Below, piece after piece: positions 34,775-42,990 of a stretch of DNA of 64,000 nucleotides; the first letter of the stretch is position 1; each line of letters begins with the position of its first letter. A model generated the notes under the pieces. That model was given only the letters and a program-made list of their open reading frames with translations, did no database searches and had not been told where the DNA came from. A program made the position numbers and the translations under genes. Origin of the DNA: Bradyrhizobium erythrophlei (GTDB lineage Bacteria; Pseudomonadota; Alphaproteobacteria; Rhizobiales; Xanthobacteraceae). The stretch is taken from assembly GCA_900129675.1 (NCBI GenBank), contig FSRD01000003.1, forward strand, positions 744,001-808,000. Direction: 5' to 3'.

Positions 34775-35707
34775 TCACTTCTGAAGTATCTTCAGCCAGA
34801 CATCGCCGAGAATGATCGGCTCGCGGGGCGCGAGGTAGGTGAGGCCTGCCGTGCGAGCAAGTTCGGCGATGGTTCCTGCGCCCTGCAAATCGGAGAGCGC
34901 CTTGTTGACCTCGGCAAGCAGAGCGGGGTCGCTGGCGAGGCCGACATAGCCGCGATTGACGCCGATTGGATAATAATATCCGGAGCCGACAAGTTTGGTC
35001 TCGGGATGCGCGGCGCGATAGGCGTCGAACCGGCGCAAGTCGAGCAGGGTCGCATCGAAGTCGCCGCGGTCGGCGGCGCCGAGCAGGTCGTCGCGGCCCG
35101 GGACCAGATGCGTGATGTCGTCGATGAGCCGTCCGTTGTCGAACGTCATCAGGATGGCGTCGCCGAGCGTTCCGCTTTCGATGACGATGCGAAGCCCGGC
35201 AAGGTCGCCGACATCAGCGATTCTGCGGCCGCGGACCTTGGGACCAAGAACGACCGTCAGCGGCGAATAGATATAGGGCTGGCTTGGCGCGAGCACGCCG
35301 ATCGGAATCCGGCGCTTGCGATCGGGCGGGGTGATGCCCGCGAAATCGGGGAGCTTTGCGGTCTTGACGCCGGGCACCACCAGCGAGTCCCTGGTGAAGG
35401 CGTAGCTGCCGACCAGCGCGCAGCGGCCGTCCGAGAGCAGCGCGTTGGCTTCAAGCGCCGGGCTCGAATCCTCGTCAAGCTTGCTTTCGAACCATTGAAT
35501 TTTGAGCGGGCGGCCGAGCCGATCCGCAATCGCCTGGGCGAGCGCGACATCGAAGCCGCTGTCGGGTTGGCCACGATGATGCGCCGAAAGCGGAGGCAGG
35601 TCCTCGTCGAGACAGACTTTCAACGGCTCATCGGCTGCGCGTGCGGCCGTCAGCGCCGTCACGCTAAGTAGAAGCACCGCTGCGGATGCCGCAAGCCAGG
35701 CCTTCAT
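34775..35707 (-). CDS. Quinoprotein-associated MxaJ/XoxJ-like periplasmic binding protein
   Basis: A 310-residue periplasmic protein with signal peptide (TALTAARAADEP), of the binding-protein-3 fold. The order LKVCLDEDLPPLSAHHRG, GFDVALAQAIADRLGRPL and LVGSGYYYPIGVNRGYVGLASD matches the group found with PQQ dehydrogenases (MxaJ-like). It is thought to assist activation or assembly of the dehydrogenase rather than transport. The start at 35707 forms an ATGA overlap with the cytochrome gene upstream. Third gene of the PQQ dehydrogenase-cytochrome c operon. It is distinct in sequence from XoxJ at 50977. Confidence 0.87.
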   Translation of the reverse strand: MKAWLAASAAVLLLSVTALTAARAADEPLKVCLDEDLPPLSAHHRGQPDSGFDVALAQAIADRLGRPLKIQWFESKLDEDSSPALEANALLSDGRCALVGSYAFTRDSLVVPGVKTAKLPDFAGITPPDRKRRIPIGVLAPSQPYIYSPLTVVLGPKVRGRRIADVGDLAGLRIVIESGTLGDAILMTFDNGRLIDDITHLVPGRDDLLGAADRGDFDATLLDLRRFDAYRAAHPETKLVGSGYYYPIGVNRGYVGLASDPALLAEVNKALSDLQGAGTIAELARTAGLTYLAPREPIILGDVWLKILQK

Positions 35708-36057
35708 GGTTTCCTCCGGCTCGCTACAAAGGCCCAGATATCGGCGATCTGTTCTTCGCTCAGAATATCGCCCCAAGGCGGCATCTTGCCATTCTTGCCC
35801 TGCTTGACCGTGGTGACGAAGCGCGTCCAGTCGTCCGGGAATGTACGCAAGTCCGGCGTGATCGTGCCGGAGTTGACCATATTGGGGCCGTGGCAGTGCG
35901 AGCAATTCTGGGCATAGGTTCTCTTGCCCAGATCGATTTGTGCCTGATCACCGCCGGCGCTTGGCTGCTGCGCTGCCGAAGGCGTCGTCATCGGTGCGAT
36001 CATCATCGCGACGGCGGCGAAATACGCCACCGTCCACTTCGATACTCTCTTCGTCAC
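35704..36057 (-). CDS. Periplasmic cytochrome c of a PQQ dehydrogenase operon
   Basis: A 117-residue single-haem cytochrome with signal peptide (to about SAAQQ) and haem motif CSHCH near residue 52. A likely axial methionine lies in NGKMPPWGDILSEEQIADIWAFV, the usual ending of class I cytochromes. It lies 13 bases after the PQQ dehydrogenase gene and overlaps the MxaJ-like gene, so it is the probable electron acceptor of that dehydrogenase. Confidence 0.93.
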   Translation of the reverse strand: MTKRVSKWTVAYFAAVAMMIAPMTTPSAAQQPSAGGDQAQIDLGKRTYAQNCSHCHGPNMVNSGTITPDLRTFPDDWTRFVTTVKQGKNGKMPPWGDILSEEQIADIWAFVASRRKP

Positions 36058-36070
36058 GTGCGGTCCGCGC

Positions 36071-37741
36071 TCAGTTCTTTACCGCGAAGACCCACAGCGA
36101 TCCGCCGGTCGGCACCTTGGCCAGCCGTTCGTCGCCGGAGAACAGCGAATAGACGCCGCCGTAGCCGCTGGAGACCGCGACATATTGCACACCGTCCTGC
36201 TGCCATGTGACAGGCTGTCCTTCGATGCCGGAGCCCGTCTGGAAGCTCCACAGCTTCTTGCCGCTGTCAGCGTCGAAGGCTTCAAATTCGCCGGTCAGCT
36301 GACCGGAGAACACGACCCCGCCGGCGGTCGACATCACGCCGGAGAAACGCGGAATAGCGCTTCCTACTTCCCACTTGGTCTTCCCGGTCAAGGGATCGAT
36401 GGCCTTGAGATGCCCGCGCGGTTCATCGCCTTGCGGCCAGTCCCAGAGATCCGTCAGATCCATGCCGAGATACCATTCACCGGCCTTGTAGGTGACGGGT
36501 TCGGTCTTGTAGTGGCCGCCGAAGGCCAGCGTATTGGCGTAGGCGAGGCCGGTCTGCGGATTGAACGACATCGGCTCCCAGTTCTTGCCGCCGAGGATCG
36601 ACGGATACACCACGACCTTTTTGCCGTCGCGCGCATCCTTGGTGACGTCGGTCTCGATCGGCCGGCCGGTCTTCATATCGATGCCGGAAGCCCAATTGAC
36701 CTTCACATATGGATTGGCCGCGAGCAGTTTTCCGTTGGTGCGGTCGAGCACGTAGAAGAAGCCGTTGCGATTGGCATCCATCAGCACCTTGGTCGGTTTG
36801 CCCTCGATGGTCATGTCGGCGAGCACCATCTCGGCGACTGCGTCGTAGTCGAACGGATTGTTCGGCGAGAATTGATAGTGCCATTTGGTCTTGCCGGTCT
36901 TCGGGTCGAGCGCGAGGACGGAGCAGGTGAAGAGGTTGTCACCCGGACGTACCGCCGAATTGAACGGTCCGGGATTGCCGATGCCCCAATAGACCGTGTT
37001 CAGCTCCGGATCGTAGGAACCGGTGATCCAGGTCGATCCGCCACCCAGCTTCCAGGTGTCGCCCTTCCAGGTGTCGCCGCCGGGTTCATCCGGACTTGGA
37101 ATCGTATGGGTACGCCACAGATGCTTGCCCGTCGCCGGATCCCACCCGTCGATGAAGCCGCGGGTGCCGAACTCCGCGCCGGAGATGCCGGTCAGGATGA
37201 CGCCGTCGGCGACCAGCGGCGCCACCGTCATCGAATAGCCTTCCTTGATCTCGGCCGCCTTCTGACGCCAAAGTTCCTTGCCGGTCTTGGCGTCAAGCGC
37301 GATGACGTTGGCGTCGAGCGTGGTGCGGAATAGTTTGCCATCGAAAATGGCGGCGCCGCGGTTGATGATCCCGCAACATGTGAGGCGCGGCGTCTCCGGC
37401 GGATACTCGACCTTGGTCTTCCAGATCTGCTTGCCGGTCTTGACGTCGACCGCCATCGTGGCGGCGTGGGTGGTGACGTAGAGAACGCCCTGATAAACCA
37501 GCGGCTGCGACTCCTCGCTGCGGTCATCGGCGTAACTGTAGTTCCAGACCGGAACGAGATTCTTGGCGTTATCCTTGTTGATCTGCGTCAGCGGACTGTA
37601 CCGCTGCAGATTATAGCCCATGCCGTAGTTGAGGACGTTCGCCGTATCGGTCGCACCCTTGATCAATTGATCTGACGTCTGAGCGTTCGCCCCGACTGGC
37701 GCGAACATGACAAGGCTGGCGACAAGCGCGAGGCGTTTCAT
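36071..37741 (-). CDS. PQQ-dependent alcohol dehydrogenase, lanthanide type (ExaF/PedH-like)
   Basis: A 556-residue periplasmic quinoprotein with signal peptide (APVGANAQ). The vicinal Cys122-Cys123 (LTCCGIINRG), Glu190 (SGAEFG), Asn256 (GIGNPG) and the acid pair Asp298/Asp300 (PFDYDAVAE) mark an active, lanthanide-type enzyme. ExaF/PedH proteins prefer ethanol and other primary alcohols and also oxidise aldehydes. It heads an operon with a cytochrome c and an MxaJ-like protein. It is shorter than XoxF. No homologue of the calcium-dependent ExaA is in this window. Confidence 0.93.
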   Translation of the reverse strand: MKRLALVASLVMFAPVGANAQTSDQLIKGATDTANVLNYGMGYNLQRYSPLTQINKDNAKNLVPVWNYSYADDRSEESQPLVYQGVLYVTTHAATMAVDVKTGKQIWKTKVEYPPETPRLTCCGIINRGAAIFDGKLFRTTLDANVIALDAKTGKELWRQKAAEIKEGYSMTVAPLVADGVILTGISGAEFGTRGFIDGWDPATGKHLWRTHTIPSPDEPGGDTWKGDTWKLGGGSTWITGSYDPELNTVYWGIGNPGPFNSAVRPGDNLFTCSVLALDPKTGKTKWHYQFSPNNPFDYDAVAEMVLADMTIEGKPTKVLMDANRNGFFYVLDRTNGKLLAANPYVKVNWASGIDMKTGRPIETDVTKDARDGKKVVVYPSILGGKNWEPMSFNPQTGLAYANTLAFGGHYKTEPVTYKAGEWYLGMDLTDLWDWPQGDEPRGHLKAIDPLTGKTKWEVGSAIPRFSGVMSTAGGVVFSGQLTGEFEAFDADSGKKLWSFQTGSGIEGQPVTWQQDGVQYVAVSSGYGGVYSLFSGDERLAKVPTGGSLWVFAVKN

Positions 37742-38065
37742 TTGTTACCTCCCAATAATTTTTTTGCGCGCCTATGCTGACGCTGCGTCAACATTCTACC
37801 CGAAAGCGAAAGGCGTCAATACGCAAGCCAAAGCGAAATACGAGTGCGTTTCGATGTGGCATACCAGGTCGTTGGTACACCGTTCCTTGTCAGCAGGCTT
37901 TTGCTTGAGCTGCGCCTGATTTGATCCTCCGACGGAACCTGCGCTGACCGGTCAGGCCCTCGCGCTAGCACTGTGCGAACATTTGGCGTCGCTGTGTGAT
38001 TCACGACTGATCCGCGGCACGAACATTGCTTTGTCTATCCCGCCGGAAAACCAGGAGCGAGGTGG
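37742..38065. promoter_or_regulatory. Upstream region of the PQQ dehydrogenase operon
   Basis: 324 bases with no gene. Two AAAGCGAA words lie at about 37803-37834 with a 27-base separation; they weakly resemble the 3' half of the xoxF-type repeat but lack the 21-bp period. The operon's promoter must be here; the divergent small secreted protein at 38066 may share it. Confidence 0.35.
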
Positions 38066-38458
38066 ATGAAGCGCATCATCCTTTTTCTCAGTATTTTCGG
38101 CTACTTGAATACAAATGTCAGCGCCCGCGATCTCGGCCAATGGGACGCCGTCGATCCCTCACTGAAGCAATGGTACCAGGCGCTCATGCAGCCGGACGTT
38201 CCAAGTGCGTCATGCTGCGGCGAGGCCGATGCTTACTGGGCTGATGAGGTCCATGTCCGCGACGGCAAAACCTATGCGACCATCACCGATGATCGGCCCG
38301 ATGAACCGCGCGGCCGGCCTCACATCGAGGCCGGAACGGAAATCGAAATCCCGAACAACAAGCTGAAATGGGATCGATCGAATCCAACCGGCCATGGCAT
38401 CGTATTCTTGAGCCGCAACAGATACGTGTTTTGCTACGTTCAACCCGGCGGCGTCTGA
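38066..38458 (+). CDS. Secreted hypothetical protein
   Basis: A 130-residue protein with a signal peptide (about residues 1-20, ending NVSARD). Mature part contains SCCGEADAYWADEVHVRDGKTYATITDD and a C-terminal VFLSRNRYVFCYVQPGG, with three cysteines that could form disulfides or bind metal. A strong ribosome-binding stretch (AGGAGCGAGGTGG) precedes the ATG. I recall similar unnamed proteins in Bradyrhizobium but no function. It is divergent from the PQQ dehydrogenase operon. Confidence 0.8.
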   Translation: MKRIILFLSIFGYLNTNVSARDLGQWDAVDPSLKQWYQALMQPDVPSASCCGEADAYWADEVHVRDGKTYATITDDRPDEPRGRPHIEAGTEIEIPNNKLKWDRSNPTGHGIVFLSRNRYVFCYVQPGGV

Positions 38459-38492
38459 TCGATCGTGTATCGCGCGCCTGCCGGATTGATCC

Positions 38493-38520
38493 GGCGAGTT
38501 GACGGTACTCGCCGTTTTAA
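38493..38520. terminator. Hairpin terminator between convergent genes
   Basis: GGCGAGT (38493-38499) pairs with ACTCGCC (38507-38513), followed by GTTTTAA. It ends the small secreted-protein gene and abuts the stop codon of the convergent glycosidase-like gene. A smaller GCCGGAT/ATCCGGC stem precedes it. Confidence 0.55.
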
Positions 38521-40100
38521 CGGCGTGCGAGACAGGCAGCGTTGGCTGCGGCGGGAATGGCGAGGAAGGTGATGGTCGCCGGCGCGAATGTCAACGGGCC
38601 GGCGGGCGTCCGATCACCGGTGATCTCCGGAAGATCGTCCGTTGTGCGCAGCTCGAGCGCGTGGCCGTTCAGGCGCACGGTGCCGTCGTCCAGCGTTGCC
38701 GCATCCAGCGTGTAGCGCTCCGAAGCGGCGTCAAGCCTGATCACGCGCGCTGCATCGCGGTCGGTGTTGATCACCAGCAGGCCTACACCATCAGGCGTGC
38801 CAAATTGGCAGTGCGCATAGACGTGAAGGCCGGCCTGGATCGGCACGCCGGACTCGAGCACGGTCGTTCCCATCAGACGCCGCCACAGCAGCGCACCCCA
38901 GTAATTCGGCCGGGGTGCAAAAGTTTTCTCGTCGAGCAGGCCGTAATCGCTGGCCGCGAGCGTGTTGTGCATTACGATTTGAACGCCGGCCTTCGCCAAT
39001 CGCCCGAGCTGGTCGAGATATCTGAACGTATCGAGGAATGTGGCGGCGAGGCGATTGCCACCGCAGGCAGCTTCCGCGGTCTCGGTCAGCCAGATCGGCT
39101 TGCCCGGCTCGAAACGGTCGCGAAGCCGGCGATAGAAATTCAGCGTCTGGTCGGTTCGCGCCAGCCATTGTTCCGAAAGCGCACTATCCGAGGGGCGGGC
39201 GCCGGTGCATCGTTCGGACAACGCGCCATAGTGATGGTACGAGAAAACATCCAGGCCGAGCCCGGATGCCGCAAGCAGGCGTGCGGCCGCATCCGTCTCA
39301 CCCGCCATGCCCGGGCCAAGGATCAGGATGTCAGACGCTTCACGCTTCACGAACGAACGGAATATCCTGAAGTCGCGTCCGTACGCCGCTGCATCATCGC
39401 TGGCTGCCGCAACTCCCGGCGCTGCGACGTTCGGTTCGTTCATGAATTCTGCGGCAGCGATATGGCCTCCGACCGAGGCGGTATAGGCGAGAAGGCGGGA
39501 CGCCTGATCTGGCGTCCATACGCCGTCCGCGTCGCGGGTGCCAGGGCTGACGGCGAACGACGTCACGATCGGTGCCCCGACGGCGTGCGAGAAATCGATC
39601 ACGCCGCGCCACTGCTGACGGGTCAGAACGCCGTTGAATCCAGCCGGCGGCGCCGATGGCGCCGTGCCGGAATCAGCAAAATAGGTGGCGTTCGCCCAGG
39701 TACCGCTGACACGTAGATAGGCTGGGGCCAATGCGGCGGCGAGCTTTCGCAGCCGAATGCTGGTCAGATCGATCGGTGCACGCTGCGCAAACAGGTCCGA
39801 GCCGGCTTCGAAACGATCCGGACCGTACGGCTTCCAGAATCGTCCGCCGGTCACTTCGACCATTTCGACATTATAGGATTGGAAGCGTGCGTCGACCTCG
39901 CCGATACGGGGCATGCTTGCAGGTGTGACGGATGGTTCGCCGGCCAGAGTCGGCGAGCAGGCAAGCGCGATCAGCAACGTCGATATCAAGCCAGCCTGAA
40001 TTCCGGCACCCACTCGGCAAATCCTGCGCGCGCAAACTGGTTGCGTCGTCGCCGGCATCGTCCATTCATTGGCGCCGCGCATGGGCCGGTGCCCGTTCAT
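38517..40100 (-). CDS. Secreted glycoside hydrolase-like protein (GH79/clan A type)
   Basis: A 527-residue protein, exported through a long N-terminal region with a hydrophobic core (AGLISTLLIALACSPTLAGEP). It has a TIM-barrel glycosidase pattern: LRVSGTWANATYF, EFMNEPN with a likely acid/base Glu222, and IWLTETAEAACGGN with a likely nucleophile. The ending FAPATITFLAIPAA is typical of the beta-sandwich of GH79/GH39-like enzymes. The start at 40100 gives an ATGA overlap with the small secreted protein upstream. Substrate unknown; GH79 members act on glucuronides. Confidence 0.75.
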   Translation of the reverse strand: MNGHRPMRGANEWTMPATTQPVCARRICRVGAGIQAGLISTLLIALACSPTLAGEPSVTPASMPRIGEVDARFQSYNVEMVEVTGGRFWKPYGPDRFEAGSDLFAQRAPIDLTSIRLRKLAAALAPAYLRVSGTWANATYFADSGTAPSAPPAGFNGVLTRQQWRGVIDFSHAVGAPIVTSFAVSPGTRDADGVWTPDQASRLLAYTASVGGHIAAAEFMNEPNVAAPGVAAASDDAAAYGRDFRIFRSFVKREASDILILGPGMAGETDAAARLLAASGLGLDVFSYHHYGALSERCTGARPSDSALSEQWLARTDQTLNFYRRLRDRFEPGKPIWLTETAEAACGGNRLAATFLDTFRYLDQLGRLAKAGVQIVMHNTLAASDYGLLDEKTFAPRPNYWGALLWRRLMGTTVLESGVPIQAGLHVYAHCQFGTPDGVGLLVINTDRDAARVIRLDAASERYTLDAATLDDGTVRLNGHALELRTTDDLPEITGDRTPAGPLTFAPATITFLAIPAAANAACLARR

Positions 40101-40351
40101 CCCGTGGGAATAGGGGGACAGGCGCTGGACCGTGGCTTGGTCCCGCGCTTGTCGACCGGCACCTTGCAATTGTCGATCCGCTGCTCGTCCGTCCACTTCG
40201 GCCCGAGCCGCTCCTTGCCGGTCAGCGTTTCCTGCTGGACGGTCGCGTTCGGTGCGGGCTGGTCAGGCGATCGCGCATTCTGGGCGACCGCGGACCATGT
40301 GAGACAGATGGCGAAGATGAAGACGATCGATGTTCCGTACGGGAATCGCAT
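40097..40351 (-). CDS. Small secreted hypothetical protein
   Basis: An 84-residue protein with a signal peptide (MRFPYGTSIVFIFAICLTWSAVAQ) and a hydrophilic mature part with two cysteines. It overlaps the glycosidase-like gene by four bases, so the two are translated together. I do not recognise a family. The open frame continues upstream to 40468, but that part has no signal-like or protein-like character and overlaps the pqqA promoter region. Confidence 0.6.
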   Translation of the reverse strand: MRFPYGTSIVFIFAICLTWSAVAQNARSPDQPAPNATVQQETLTGKERLGPKWTDEQRIDNCKVPVDKRGTKPRSSACPPIPTG

Positions 40352-40501
40352 GGTGGCCTCGCAAAATCTCGACGCTGTGGCACAGCGTGAATGGAGAAGC
40401 GCGCGATCGAACACCGCCTCGATTTCTCTTTCCACCCGAAACCTGCGCTCGATCGGCGATTGCGGCAATCATATCCTGTCGCGCTCTGTCCGAGCGAAAT
40501 T

Positions 40502-40537
40502 TGTCCAAGAGAGAAATGGTTTTGTCCAAGAGAGAAG
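40502..40537. promoter_or_regulatory. Two identical 15-bp direct repeats, 21-bp period, upstream of pqqA
   Basis: TTGTCCAAGAGAGAA occurs at 40502-40516 and again at 40523-40537. The word and the 21-bp period match the repeats upstream of both xoxF genes, but relative to the gene the orientation is reversed. The site lies 124 bases before the pqqA start. This suggests co-regulation of cofactor precursor and enzyme by one AraC-type regulator. The rest of 40352-40660 holds no gene. Confidence 0.65.
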
Positions 40538-40660
40538 TATCGGCTCCCAAAGGTGCTCTGCGTTCGCTGTTCCGTACTTGCGCTGTTTCCGAGGCCGCCC
40601 TAGGTTCAACCTCGGCGCGACATCGCGCCAAACTACTTGCAAGCTAGTTGGGAGATCGGA

Positions 40661-40741
40661 ATGACCTGGAAAACTCCGAAGATTGTCGAAGTGCCGGTGG
40701 GCATGGAAATCAACATGTACGCCTGCGCCGCGCGCAAATAG
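40661..40741 (+). CDS. pqqA: PQQ precursor peptide PqqA
   Basis: A 26-residue peptide, MTWKTPKIVEVPVGMEINMY followed by ACAARK. Glu16 and Tyr20, the two residues cross-linked to make pyrroloquinoline quinone, are in the invariant E-x3-Y spacing, and the MxWxxPxxxEVxxGMEI frame matches known PqqA. GGGAGATCGGA precedes the ATG. No pqqBCDE genes follow: the next gene is a convergent EthD-like protein. It is therefore an orphan pqqA, probably an extra copy that supplies precursor when quinoproteins are induced. Confidence 0.95.
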   Translation: MTWKTPKIVEVPVGMEINMYACAARK

Positions 40742-40854
40742 TCTGCATTCGAAACGATCTGCCCGGCTCCGGCGGCAATCCGCCGCTCGGAGTCGGGCAG
40801 GCGTCCGGCCCACGGGCGCATTACACCCACGGCCTCAGCACAGAGGCAAAGCCC

Positions 40855-41163
40855 TCACACTTCTTTTGAATCGTACAGATAGAGGTCCACCCCGCCGGTT
40901 GCGAAGTTAGGGAGATCGGCGGCTGCGGCCTGTCCCTGCGGCGACGCCATGCCGGCGGCGAGCGCATCCAACGAGTCGAAATTCAGCTCCGCGGCCAAGT
41001 GAACTCCGCTCGGGCCGGCCGGCGTTCTGACCACACCCGTGCTGACGTCGTATCGCTTCAGGCCAGGAATTTGCTTCGCAAGCGGAATATGAATCGTGGC
41101 GTAGTATTTGTCGAAAGCTGCAGGATCCGTCGGCGTCTTATAGAGCACGAGAACTTTCGCCAT
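40855..41163 (-). CDS. EthD-family protein
   Basis: A 102-residue ferredoxin-like-fold (dimeric alpha/beta barrel) protein. The segments MAKVLVLYKTPTDPAAFDKYYATIHIPLAKQIPGLKRY and a C-terminal LYLYDSKEV are typical of the EthD family, whose members accompany various oxidation systems. The conserved H-x-P in TIHIPLA is present. A good ribosome-binding site (GGGAGAAGAG) precedes the ATG. Convergent with pqqA. Its role here is unknown. Confidence 0.85.
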   Translation of the reverse strand: MAKVLVLYKTPTDPAAFDKYYATIHIPLAKQIPGLKRYDVSTGVVRTPAGPSGVHLAAELNFDSLDALAAGMASPQGQAAAADLPNFATGGVDLYLYDSKEV

Positions 41164-41365
41164 TTGGTCTCTTCTCCCAATTGTTGTTGCTGGGCGGCCG
41201 GGTCGAAGGCCAGGTCCAAGGTTTAAGTCCCCGCATTGCAGCCGATCTGAACGCCGCGATCAAGCGTTCCGATTGCTAGCCGCCGGTTCTGGCATTGTGA
41301 TAGGTTGAGGTGTCGGCAGCGGTGCTGTCTCCTTCCCATTCATCCCAATGGCTTTCGGAATGTGA

Positions 41366-42232
41366 ATGCCCATCAGTGTAAAGACGTTCCGGGCCGCGAC
41401 AGTGTGCTTCTCGGCGTTGCTCGCGGGCGGCGCTCATGCCGAGGGAATCGATACCGAGCATCTGTTCGGATTTATGATCGGCACCGACGTCGGCACCGTC
41501 GGAGAACGCGAATTCCAGAGCGAGACCACCGGACGATTTGCCAAGAGTGGCGGAAACTATCGCGCGGTCGGCCAGCAACTCGAACTGGAATTCCTGCCCG
41601 CCAATAATTTTCGCGTCGAGATGGGAACCAGCTTTGCGGCGCACGACATCAATGGCGTGATGGGATTTGACGATCGCCGCCAATCATCCTGGCAGGGCGT
41701 GTCCGTCGACTTCCGCTACCGGTTTCTCGACAAGGACGCAGCACCCTTCGGCCTCACTCTTGCGATGGAAACCCACGCCGACCGCGTCGACGAGACGACG
41801 GCTTCCGTGGTCCGGAATTACGGCACGGAGTTCACGCTGGCGGTCGACCGGGAAGTGATTCCAAACGTGGCGGTCGCCGCACTCAATCTGACCTATCAGC
41901 CGGAATGGACGCGCTTTGCCGGCACCGGCGCTGCCGAGCAGGAGGCCACCGTGGGTGCCGCGTTCGGTCTGATGGCGCAGGTGCGTCCGGGCATTTTTCT
42001 CGGAGGAGAGGCGCGATACTTCCGAAGATACGAGGGGATTGGCCTGGAACAACTCGCAGGCCAGGCGCTGTTTATCGGCCCGACCGCTTATTTCCAACTG
42101 TCGCCGCGCTCGCGGCTGACCGCCGCCTGGGGTATTCAGGCTTGGGGACATCAGGCCGGATCGAATGCGGCGCTGGATCTCGTCAATTTCGAACGCCAGC
42201 AGGCGCGGCTGGTTTTCGGCGTCAATTTCTAG
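41366..42232 (+). CDS. Outer-membrane beta-barrel-like protein
   Basis: A 288-residue exported protein (signal peptide ending AGGAHAE) with alternating amphipathic strands, many glycines and aromatic residues, and a terminal Phe (RLVFGVNF), all typical of outer-membrane beta-barrels. Strand-rich segments include TLAMETHADRVDE, FTLAVDREVIPNVAVAALNLTY and GIFLGGEARYFRRYEG. No family name can be given with certainty. It may form a pore or adapter for the periplasmic oxidation system, but nothing shows this directly. Confidence 0.75.
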   Translation: MPISVKTFRAATVCFSALLAGGAHAEGIDTEHLFGFMIGTDVGTVGEREFQSETTGRFAKSGGNYRAVGQQLELEFLPANNFRVEMGTSFAAHDINGVMGFDDRRQSSWQGVSVDFRYRFLDKDAAPFGLTLAMETHADRVDETTASVVRNYGTEFTLAVDREVIPNVAVAALNLTYQPEWTRFAGTGAAEQEATVGAAFGLMAQVRPGIFLGGEARYFRRYEGIGLEQLAGQALFIGPTAYFQLSPRSRLTAAWGIQAWGHQAGSNAALDLVNFERQQARLVFGVNF

Positions 42233-42337
42233 CGCTGATGGCCACAAGAGCGCGGCCCGGCATCCGGATTTTCTCGGTGGCGTGAAACTTACCGCCCCCG
42301 AATACGTCTCTCTCTGGACGATTTAGGGATGTCAGGC

Positions 42338-42571
42338 ATGAATCCTATCGATCTGATCGTAACGGTATGCGCCGTGCTGTCACCGGCCACCTGCGAAGAG
42401 ACCCATCTGGTGTTCAACTGGAGCGGTTCGTTGCAGCAATGCGTGATGGCGGCGCCGCCGTATATCGCCCAATGGATCGGCGAGCATCCGAAGTGGAACG
42501 CGGTCAAATGGCGCTGCGAATATCCGCACACCAACGACAAGGCGAATGCAGGCAAGACGACGCCTGCGTGA
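42338..42571 (+). CDS. Small secreted hypothetical protein
   Basis: A protein of about 77 residues beginning MNPIDLIVTVCAVLSPATCEETHLVF, with four cysteines and the segment CVMAAPPYIAQWIGEHPKW. It resembles a family of short unnamed proteins common in Bradyrhizobium. The ATG at 42329 is an alternative start. The hydrophobic N-terminus suggests export or membrane contact. Confidence 0.65.
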   Translation: MNPIDLIVTVCAVLSPATCEETHLVFNWSGSLQQCVMAAPPYIAQWIGEHPKWNAVKWRCEYPHTNDKANAGKTTPA

Positions 42572-42610
42572 CGTGACGGTGCTGTCCGCGGGGATGACCG
42601 CTGCAGGGCA

Positions 42611-42955
42611 CTACTTGTTGCAGTCCTTCAAATCCTTGTCCGCGATTGAAAACACCGCATCCGCCTTGATCTCGATATCGTGCACAAAGCATTGCTTTGA
42701 ACCGGCATAGCTGACCTTGGCATCGTAACGTCCGGGTTCCACGCCGGTGATGCGCAGGCGTTCGTCGTGATCGACCTCCTTGTCCTTGTCGTTCAGGGTC
42801 TGGTTCGGCCCCCACTCATTCTTGCCGGCGGGCGATAGCTGAAAACCGGAAATGGTCGCGGTGGTCAGGTTCCACAACCGGATGCCTTTGCCCTGCGCGG
42901 CAAGTCCGCCGGCACTCGCCAACAACAGCGCGATCGAAGCCAGAATCCATCGCAT
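42611..42955 (-). CDS. Secreted hypothetical protein of the quinoprotein region
   Basis: A 114-residue exported protein (signal peptide to about GGLAAQG). The mature part GIRLWNLTTATISGFQLSPAGKNEWGPNQTLN and ITGVEPGRYDAKVSY looks like a beta-sandwich, with two cysteines near the end. The start at 42955 is set by AGGAGG eight bases upstream. It lies 35 bases after the pentapeptide-repeat gene and is probably co-transcribed. No function known. Confidence 0.75.
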   Translation of the reverse strand: MRWILASIALLLASAGGLAAQGKGIRLWNLTTATISGFQLSPAGKNEWGPNQTLNDKDKEVDHDERLRITGVEPGRYDAKVSYAGSKQCFVHDIEIKADAVFSIADKDLKDCNK

Positions 42956-42990
42956 CGAAGTAATCCTCCTGAGTGGAACGCTCGGAATCG

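Noticed and set aside
37803..37834. Possible third xoxF-type operator before the 36071 dehydrogenase
   Set aside because: Two AAAGCGAA words resemble half of the motif, but the spacing is 27 rather than 21 bases and the rest of the 15-mer does not match. Kept only as a note in the upstream region.
40391..40660. Coding frames overlapping the pqqA upstream region
   Set aside because: They carry the operator repeats within them, have no start signals and end just where pqqA begins; the region is better explained as a promoter.
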